Below are positions 55,683 to 64,000 of a DNA stretch of 64,000 bases, piece after piece; within the stretch, counting starts at the first letter, position 1; each line of letters opens with the position of its first letter. The position numbers were made by a program, and so were the translations under genes. The notes under the pieces were generated by a model. The model was not told the DNA's origin and searched no databases. It worked only from the letters and a program-made list of their open reading frames with translations. The stretch is from Plantago ovata. Its lineage: Eukaryota; Streptophyta; Magnoliopsida; Lamiales; Plantaginaceae. The stretch spans positions 102,546,942 to 102,610,941 of the forward strand of contig CM051455.1 of the NCBI GenBank assembly GCA_028274465.1, written 5' to 3'.

Positions 55683-58165
55683 GCGCAGACAGGAGTCGAG
55701 TCAAAGACTTAAAACAATGACGCTATCCGGGAGGCAACCCGGAATCTTTATCGCTTTCTTTACTGCTTTTCTGCATGCATTTCATTCTTGAACTATTTGC
55801 TTCTCGTATGCGAATTTGTTCATGTCTGTGTCGTATGTGCTTTTGTTTGAGTGAGATTTTTCGAGTGATTTTTTGAAAAAATTGGTTTCGGGGATTGAAA
55901 CCGCATTTTCTGACGACGAGAACCGTCTCCCCGCAATGGGGAGCACGGGGCGAACCGCCCCATGTGGGGGGCGAACCGCCCCACGGTCCCAGAACTTCAA
56001 AAACGCGGATTTCTTCCCCAAAACCTTATTTTCTTCATTCTTCTTCATTCATCCTCCCAAAAAACCCAAGAAACGCGATTTTACATTTAAATCTTCATAA
56101 CTTCTTCATTTCTTGACCAAATTGAGTGTTCTTTAGCTTAATTCGAAGCCTATTACATGATCTATCATCCTATCCGATCATATTTCATCCTTATGCGTTA
56201 GATTTTCAGGTCTGAGGTATCATCCTTAGAACCCTAATTTTCGAATTTGGGGGTTTTCTAATTTGAGCTTCATTTATGCTTATTTGATGCATGGGTATGT
56301 TGTTTGTATGATTAGACATGTTATTTACTATCAATTGCATGCTCAATTTTGCTTGGATTGTTGATTTGGGTATTTTGCTGCTAGATGATATATCTTGTTC
56401 TGCAATATGTCTTTATCTTTGATTTCTTGCATATGATTGTGTTTATTGACGTAATGTTGGTAGATTTGACGATAGAATGCTTAATTGTTGAGTATGAGGA
56501 TTTATGATGATTAGATTTTTCGCTACTATGGTATGAATTGAGCCTTGTTATCAAGGATATTGGTTGTCTAGTAAGAGCATGATGTGATGTATTGCATGTA
56601 GTAGTTACATTGGTATGTTGCATGATGAAGAAGCTAGGCTAGACATTGCGGTTTGGGGAGTCTAATTGTTGATTTTATCACTTGTATGTTTCGCTTTTAC
56701 TCTAGTATGTATTTGAGTCAGTTTTGTGTCATACGAGGTGCTAACAGCTGTTTGTAGGTACCATACCAAGGGAAGGGAGCACTCCCGTATGATTGATGTG
56801 AAGAACCATGTCAAGGAAGGTGACCTCGTTAGATGTGCGTTCGAGCCAAGGGGTTTTGCAACAACGTCGTGGATTACCCAAGAGGAGGAGCTAGAGTACA
56901 CCTGGAGTAAGGACTCCTATGCCTATTCATGCACCACCGAAGGGACAGAAACCATTATTACGTCAGCACTCCGTCACGAGGACTGCAAAGTTCGGGTGAA
57001 CTGGAAGGCACCCGGATAGTCTTGCCGCGACGGATTCGATCTTGAGTCCGAAGCTGCTCGAAGGTTCGAAGCGCTAGCTTGGTTCCAAAACATAATGACA
57101 TGGATGCCCAGCACCTTGTTGGGGTGCCCCTTGCCTGCCTCTAAAGTGAGCATCATATAGACATCGGTCGGATCCACTGTAGAGAATGTGGTCAAAATCG
57201 GAGAAAAAGGTAGAAGACTTCTGAGTATCCAAGCAGCTTACTGAAACCTTCTCGTGTTGTAAAACATTGGAGGGGGAGGTCCTGATACCACTGTCCTTTC
57301 CCCTTCAACAGTTCACATCCTATTGGAGGGATACAGAATGGAGGATTCCATAACAGCGGCGGCTACTCTTGAGAATTCTACCTGCCACTACAACTCTACT
57401 AGTGAGGATGTGCGTGACAGTAGTGACAATGAAGGCCATACGGGCAATGATGATTCTGATAGAGGAGTTGTTCATGTCCAGCCTATAAATGGAACTACCG
57501 CACCTACCTGAAGACCTGATGACACCTTATAAAGCTCACAGAGGAGGCCCAATAACCCACAAGCAGCATACTTAGCCGACCGAGGCCAAACCATGGGGTA
57601 ACATCTAGTTTCACATCTTATTTCCTCATTTTCTTACTGCTAGGGACTAGCGTTAATTTCATGAGGGGGGATGGGATTTAAGTGATCTAATGTTGTTAGT
57701 TTGGAGCTTGGTATTGGTAGGATGAGTATAGTACCTCGCATGCTTTGTCCGTCTGCATTTGCATTTGCACGTTTACTGCTTTCTTAGATTTTTTAGGCTG
57801 CATTCACTACATTCATTCTAGGATAGTTTTGCATGTTTTATATGGAATTTATTGCCGAATTTTTTGAACTTTTTTATTGGGTAGATCAACTAACTATGCC
57901 ATTAATCGTATGCTTCATCTCTATGAATTTGTTTGAGGTTTTTCTCGCTTGGCTTGTCACATTTATGTATTGCACTTAGTTAAGCATGGTAGTCTCGACA
58001 TCACTTAGTGGTGTTTTCTCTACTGCGGTTCACGAAGGCCTTTATAATAGGATGATGCATGTTAGGGTCTTATGGTTGTTTCCCGAGTAATTATGTACCT
58101 AAAGAGGCAACAAGTCTTCACCATGCTTTGAGATTGCTAAATGCCTAGGAAGGAGGTAGTGTGAG
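55683..58165 (+). other. 3' region of F2 without pol
   Basis: It holds the CCGGGAGGCAACCCGG stem (55727-55742) directly after the gag-protease stop, two GGGGCG/CGCCCC hairpins (55947-55961 and about 55968-55982) and the unidentified ORF (56726-57019). AT-rich sequence then continues to the E3 insertion. RT, RNase H and integrase motifs were looked for and not seen. Confidence 0.65.
56726..57019 (+). CDS. Small unidentified ORF conserved between F and F2
   Basis: 97 residues: SYEVLTAVCRYHTKG, then MIDVKNHVKEGDLVRCAFEP, then SWITQEEELEYTWSKDSYAY, then ETIITSALRHEDCKVRVNWK. A splice-acceptor-like CTGTTTGTAG lies inside at 56748-56757, so the true 5' end may be spliced. The protein sequence is well kept in F (25988-26374) although no function is known. 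Coding-like but interrupted sequence follows to 57511. Confidence 0.4.
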   Translation: MSYEVLTAVCRYHTKGREHSRMIDVKNHVKEGDLVRCAFEPRGFATTSWITQEEELEYTWSKDSYAYSCTTEGTETIITSALRHEDCKVRVNWKAPG

Positions 58166-59810
58166 TGTTAGGAATCTTGTAATTTTGATGAGCAATTAAC
58201 CATGCTAAATTAAGAACAGTCCAGTAACTAGTACTCTTAAGGTCCATAGGAATTTAGAATTTTAAGGACATTGTAAAAGAGGAACGTTTGCTGATGACTT
58301 AGTTAGGTTTTAGATAAGTTATTTCTTTTGCGTATGATGTATTTTATTTTCTAAAAAGAAAATATCTTATTGATGCTTAGCTTTAATGAATCTTATTTTC
58401 TGAAAAGAAAATGACCTATTGAAGCATTTGCTGAAGATATATTTTGTTTATTACAAACAAATTATTGAAGCAAATAAGAAACCGGTCAGAATCTTGAAGA
58501 CTTTTGAAGATCTGAAGATTTGAAGACTTGAAGACTTGAAGCCTTGAAGATTGCTGAAGACTGGTAAGGCACGTGTTTACTCAGAAAGTGGAATGTTCAG
58601 CAACAGCATTGCATAAGTGAAAATCTGAAAGACAGAGTAGGTTGTGCTTGCTGAAACTGAGACTGAACACTTGCTGATAAACATATGTGACCTCTTGCTG
58701 AATGTACGAGAATTTGCGCTCCAATGATACTGTTTGAATTCTATTCAAATGTGCATTTAATGCAAAGCTTACACACAAAGGACATGAAGACTAGAAGACA
58801 AACAAAGTCGCTGCTGAAAGTACAAAAGCAAGATAGTGACATGTTAAGGAACAAAAGGCTTAGGATTTGAAATTCAAACGGCTCCTTACTTGCACTATAA
58901 ATAGAGGTCATCCGGCAAAGAGTTGAAGTGTGTCAACAACGTGATCAAACTCTCACTTGTGCTTAAAAACTCACAAACCTTCAATCACTCTTACTGCCAT
59001 TGATCCGTTCCAAGACTTAAAGCTTGAAAAAGCTACTTGTGAAGAAGTAGAACAAACTCGGCTAAGAAATTAGTTTAGTGTTCTTTCTTTCGAACAAGAA
59101 CAAGTCTTGACACCAGAAACAATCAAACTTGTTTACTGCAAAGTATTCCAAGTTGTGTTTCTTAGATTACTTGTTGTAACTGAATAAGTTATAATTAAGT
59201 CATCTCACCCCAAAACTCTCTAACTGAAAATACACCCTTTCAGGCGTGATATTCAGGGGGAACTTAATCGAGCACAGTTTTGCTGATTAAAAGTACCAAG
59301 TTTGGTGGAGAACAAGGTTGAGTTCTCTAGTTTAGGTTGGAGACAAAGCAAGTGTGCTTTGATTTCTGTTGAATCGCTTTAGATAGGAGATTGTAAGGAA
59401 CCTCAATCATATCTTAGTGGATTCAGTCCTAGAAAGGACAAAGTGGATTAGTTGAGAGATTACGCCACTCTCAGATACCACTATAAAAGCGTTTGTGTGA
59501 TTTACTTACTGCATTTAGCTTTCAGCAAATTATATCTGTTTGTACACAGTCACTCACTTCACTTGTTGAAATCTCTTTACTTGCTGAAAGAGCACTTATT
59601 GTTTCAAAGACTTCCGCTCTCTGATTTTAAGTATCAACAAACCAAGCTACTGTAAAGTAACTTACGCTTGCTGAGAAAGTTAAGTATCAGCAACCTCATT
59701 ACTGAAAAGTAATAAGTACTTGTTGTGAAAGTTTTTAAACGATGAAAGTTTGAAAAGACTATTCACCCCTCCCCCCTCTAGTCTTTTCTTGTTGTTTAAA
59801 GGGACCAACA
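58166..59810 (+). repeat. 5' LTR of copia E3
   Basis: 1645 bases, TGTTAGGAATC to GGGACCAACA. It is more diverged from the other three copia LTRs. It has its own arrangement of GAAGACTTGAAG repeats near 58495-58550, and a TATA box CTATAAATAGAGG at 58896-58908. Confidence 0.9.
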
Positions 59811-59812
59811 AG

Positions 59813-59824
59813 TGGTATCAGAGC
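59813..59824 (+). other. Primer binding site of copia E3
   Basis: TGGTATCAGAGC, initiator tRNA-Met type, two bases after the LTR. Confidence 0.92.
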
Positions 59825-59923
59825 AGGAGGTTCTTTAGCCTTCTGCACTGAACCTAGATCCCCTTAAGTGCTTTCCGTAAATCACTCTCACTTGATCAGT
59901 TTGGTAGTGCTTTTGCTGACAGG

Positions 59924-61883
59924 ATGTCTTTAGGAGATGCTCCCTTGCTGAAGCTGGAAAATTACGAGAAATGGCGAAACAACATGATGCTACATCTTGA
60001 GGCCATTAGTGATGAGATGGTAACCGTCATTAATGATGGACCTATCAAGATCACTAAGATTGAAAGGAGTTTCCCTCACAAGACCACTGAAGCTGGGAAG
60101 GAAACCATCCTTGGCGAACCATCAGATACTGTTGTGCCAAAACCAAGAGAGGAATGGACTTCTGACGAAGCTAAGAGATTCCGTCTTGATGGCCAAGCAA
60201 GAAACATCATCATCAGATCAACTCCGGATACCATACAGTGCAAACTGTGGGGTGCTAAGACTGCAAATGAAGCTTGGAAAATGGTTCAAGATCTTTGTGC
60301 TGGATCTGACAAGACCAAGGAAAACAAACTTGAAGTACTTAAATTAAAGTTTCAAAACTTTAAGCAAGGTGCTAACGAGTCACTGGAAGACTTGGACTTC
60401 AGATTCACAACTCTTGTTAGTGAAATGGCAGCGCTGGGTGTTGGAAATCTTTATTCAGATTCTGAGAAAGTGAAAACTATCATCAGAAGTTTGAATCAAG
60501 AATAAGTTCAAAAGAGCTTTCATTGCTGAAGAAAAGAAGAAGCTTCAAGAAAAAATCGATGCATTGTGTATTGATACAAGCTCCAAAGACAGTGAGGATG
60601 AAAGTTCAGACACCGACGATGAAGAAGCCACTCTAGACGTGGAGATTGGCAAAGAAGTGTGTGGAATAGCTATGGAAGCTTATCCAGATTTGTCGAACTA
60701 CGAATTCTGCCTCATGGCCGATCAGGTAAATAACTCTACCTATGACTCAGAATCAGAAAGTGAAGACAAGATTGACCTTGACAAGATTCAAGGAGAAATC
60801 GAAAGATTTGAGAAAACTCTCAGCAAACAGCAAGAGAAACTTCAACTTGCTGAAACTCTGACCAAGCAAACTACTGAAAAGTATGTTTTGCTGAAGGAAG
60901 AGACAGAAGAAAAGGATGCTGAAATAAGGCGTCTTAAGAAGTTGATTGCTGAGGCTGCAGAGAAAAATTCTCAAATGGCATTAGAATTGGAAGAGTATCA
61001 GTCCTCAATTCTAAAGTTACTTGCTGAAATCCAAGAGATGAAAAAGATGAAAATCAATTTCAAATCCTATGTGGAAGCAAGTAAAACGCTGACTGAACTA
61101 AACTCTTACTTGAGAGATCCATCTCAGAAAGAAGGTTTAGGAGCAACGTGTGAAGGTGATAACATAGAAATCTTGAGAAAAGATAAATCACCTATCTCCT
61201 TTGTACGTGCTACTCATAGTAGTCCACCAGTGATCTATCAGTTTGGTCAAACTAAGGTTGCTGAAACATGCAATCAAGTACCTATGACCATAAAGCCCGC
61301 TGTTGCTACTCAAAGTAACAAGACTTTAAAAGGAAAACAGGTTGCTGAGAAGCAAACTGGAAAGAAAAAGAATGCCGCGAAGCATTCCGCCAAACAAGTT
61401 GCTGAAAAGCAAGTTGTTAAGACTAAAGGCAAGATTACTAAAAGTAATCAGAAGTCCTTTGCTGACAAACCTGAATCAAGTAAGGATGCTGAAGCTAAAG
61501 CTCAGCATTCTCCGAAAAGTGGACTAGGTTTCAAAACCAAGCAAAGTCAACTCTTTCATGAGTATAAGCAAAGTCAGCAAAGATACTTCAAAGAGATGAA
61601 GAAAACCAAGCCTAAGAGTTCTGAAAAGACTCCCAATGCTAGGACTAGAAGGAACCTTTCTAGAAAAGAACTTACTGAAAAGTATGTTCAGCAAAAAGTT
61701 CAACAGAGCAAGACACCACATCAGAAAGTGGATTTGACCAGCACGAGTCAAAAGTCTTTCAGCTCAAATCCTCCTAGTTCCTCAGCAAGTAGAAAACAAG
61801 TCAAAGTTGAAAAACTTCAGACTTGGGTTTCCACTGGACGCATTCTTGAACATGTTAATGGACATCCATCATTGGATAATTAA
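59924..61883 (+). pseudogene. Gag of copia E3 with internal deletion
   Basis: It opens at MSLGDAPLLKLENY and runs to IIRSLNQE, then stops at 60503-60505. Relative to E1, about 450 bases (34975-35420) are missing, removing the end of the gag core and the whole zinc knuckle. The join lies in short AAGAA repeats. After it the acidic, coiled-coil and Lys-rich parts are open from 60564 to 61883, ending [10 protein letters not shown]. Confidence 0.85.
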
Positions 61884-61891
61884 CTTGTTTG

Positions 61892-64000
61892 CTCTTGATT
61901 GTGCAGACTGCAGCCACGGAGACAAACGATGCAATCTGGCACTTTGATAGTGGTTGTGGAAAGCACATGACGGGCAACAAGAATAACCTTATAAACTATA
62001 GACGGTGGTCTAAAGGTCCAACAATAAGGTTTGCTGGTGGAGGCTCCGGATCTACAAAAGGCTATGGTGATGTGAAGTTGGGATGCATAACCATTTCTGG
62101 AGTTCCTTATGTCAAAAATCTTAAGTTTAACCTTTTCAGCATGAGTCAATTTGCTGACAAAGGATACTTCATCGAAATTAAAAGTGATGAATGTAAACTT
62201 GTCGATTTTGAGACTAAAAAGGTTATAATGATTGCAAGAAGATCAGGAGGCTTGTACACCGTTGATTGGTCTTCAGCAAACGTTGAAAAATGCCTTGTCT
62301 CAGATCATGATTGCCTTGCTGAAAAAGCATGGTTATGGCATAAACGAACAAGTCATCTAAACTTCAAGACGCTGAATAAGCTGTCTAAAAAGGCACTTGT
62401 AGTTGGATTACCTAGGGTTACTTTTAAGAAGGATGGTGTTTGCAATGCATGTCAGCAAGGAAAGCAAACCAAATCTTCGTTCAAGAACAAGGCAGTACCG
62501 TCAACTACAAAACCTTTACAACTCTTACACATGGACTTGTTTGAATCTTCTTCAACAAGCTATGCTGGTAAGAAGTATGGTCTAGTCGTGGTAGATGACT
62601 ATTCAAGATTCACTTGGGTAGTATTCATGAAGCACAAATCTGAAACCAAGACTGAAATACCTAACTTGCTGAATAAGCTTGAAGTCATGAAAAATGACAA
62701 GGTAAAAGTCATAAGGACAGACCATGGTACTGAGTTTGTAAACCAGTACATAACTGAATATTGTACCTCAAAAGGTATTCAACATCAGTTATCCTTAGTA
62801 AGGACACCACAGCAAAACGGTGTTGCTGAACGGAAGAATCGTACCCTGAAAGAAGCCGCAAGAACAATGCTTGCTGACACTGAAATAAGTGAGGCTTACT
62901 GGGTTGAAGCGATTAATACCGCCTGCTATACTCAGAATAGATGTTTGATTACTAAGGAATACAACAAAACTCCTTATGAATTGTTTGTTGGTAGACTTCC
63001 TAACATCACTCATCTAAGAGTATTTGGTTGCAAGTGTTTCGTTCTTAATAATGGTAGAGAATACCTAAGAACATTTCAACCAAAGGCAGACGAAGCGATA
63101 TTTCTTGGCTACTCCTTGCATAGTAAAGCTTATAGAGTTTACAACAAAAAGGCATAAAAGATTGAAGAATCTGTGCATGTTGTATTCTACGAAAAGTCAC
63201 AAGGTGTGCCTGCTGAAGAAGAAATATCAGAATGTATGAAAAAGCTAATCATACATGAGCAAAGAACTGAATCTGATGCTAGTCAAATTAAGTCAATTGA
63301 ACTAAATGATGATTCTGACAATGACTCTCCTCCCCCGAGTCATGACAAGATAAATATAGTTCACGACAAAGAATTTCCAGCAAAAGATGCGGTTGCTCCG
63401 GAAGTTGCTGAAATTACGCAATCTCCGATGCCTGCTGATGAAATACCTCAATCCAGCAATGCTGAACAAGCAGTTGCTGACGAACAAATCTCAGCAGAAA
63501 CACAAATTCCCAGTAGTACTGAACGAGTACATACTGAAGAGTCACATGCTGATGAGCAAACATATCCTGATCCAAAAACAGGAAACCTGTTAATAAATGG
63601 ATTAGAGATCATCCCTCTACGGATATGATTGGCGATATTAATAAACGCCAAGTGACTAGATCCAAAGCTACTCAAGGACTTGCTGAAGAAGCAACTGTCG
63701 TAGAAGTAGAATCTCTATTCTCTTGCTTTGTATCAGAAATTGAACCTAAAACCATAGAAGAAGCTTTGAAGCATTCTGAATGGATAAAGGCAATGCAAGA
63801 AGAATTGGATCAATTTGAAAGAAACAAAGTCTAGAAACTTGTGCCACTTGCTGAAGATAAGAAAGCTATTGGTACAAAGTGGGTGTTCAGAAATAAGCTG
63901 AGCGAGTATGGTGAAGTAACAAGAAATAAAGCACGCTTAGTTGCTCAAGGTTACTGTCAGACTGAAGGATTGGACTATGATGAGTCTTACGCTCCAGTTG
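61892..64000 (+). pseudogene. Pol of copia E3: protease, integrase and start of RT
   Basis: Protease and integrase are open to 63157, with [23 protein letters not shown] and [10 protein letters not shown] kept. Defects are TAA at 63155-63157 where E1 has CAA, a 1-base loss near 63577, and TAG at 63832-63834 where E1 has TGG. The window ends in the RT region at GLDYDES. Confidence 0.85.

Larger units (their letters stand above)
52087..58165 (+). mobile_element. Gypsy derivative F2 (gag-protease only), interrupted by E3
   Basis: LTR, PBS, gag-protease and 3' region are in the plus orientation, colinear with F read on the minus strand. It is cut at GTGTGAG by the LTR of E3. The 3' LTR is not in the window. 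No pol motif is visible before the cut. Confidence 0.82.
58166..64000 (+). mobile_element. Sirevirus-like Ty1/copia element E3, running off the window
   Basis: 5' LTR, PBS, gag with an internal deletion, and pol as far as early RT. It is inserted in F2 after GTGAG. The 3' half is outside the window. Confidence 0.88.

Overview
The window is plant nuclear DNA, probably from a eudicot. It is a nest of transposable elements built on a duplicated fragment of one host gene. The grounds are Ty1/copia and Ty3/gypsy elements of plant lineages, plant-type GT-AG introns, a MuDR-class transposon, and exons that read as the N-terminal domain of plant cytosolic glutaminyl-tRNA synthetase (GlnRS). No complete intact protein-coding gene is visible. 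Two runs of exactly 100 N (18722-18821 and 40402-40501) look like scaffold joins, so the window is really three contigs whose order and orientation are not proven by sequence.

Contig 1 (1-18721). A minus-strand gypsy gag and LTR fragment lies at 1-1130. GlnRS copy A follows (exons 1-4, 1349-2458), with a Mutator-like element (MULE, 2740-4537) bounded by an 11-bp near-identical target duplication. A second GlnRS copy starts at 4831 and is cut in exon 1 at 5082 by the 3' LTR of a minus-strand Sirevirus-like copia element (E2). E2's unusually long post-pol coding region fills 6968-12237. A plus-strand Tat-lineage gypsy (H, 12468-18721) interrupts E2.

Contig 2 (18822-40401). A gypsy LTR end is followed by MULE copy B, which has the most complete transposase (19476-21644). 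A gag-protease-only gypsy derivative (F, minus, 22511-30940) follows. Then comes MULE/GlnRS copy C on the minus strand. Copia element E1 (plus) sits at exactly the same exon-1 position as E2, and an LTR of another gypsy (G) cuts E1.

Contig 3 (40502-64000). The gag-pol and 5' LTR of E2 (minus) are followed by GlnRS/MULE copy D (plus). A second F element (F2, plus, 52087-58165) is inserted in the transposase, and a third copia (E3, plus) is inserted in F2 and leaves the window.

The most interesting signals are these. (1) A heptamer, TTGCTGA, is scattered densely through the copia family, in LTRs and coding parts alike. (2) The E2 post-pol ORF holds three short, stop-free, in-frame intron-like segments of 72-75 nt. 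(3) The same copia insertion appears twice in inverted orientation around an assembly gap. (4) Arrays of GCG-NNN-CGC micro-hairpins sit in the LTRs of two gypsy families, next to the TATA box in one of them. (5) A truncated GlnRS gene has been duplicated together with a MULE that carries what look like exons of a second host gene.
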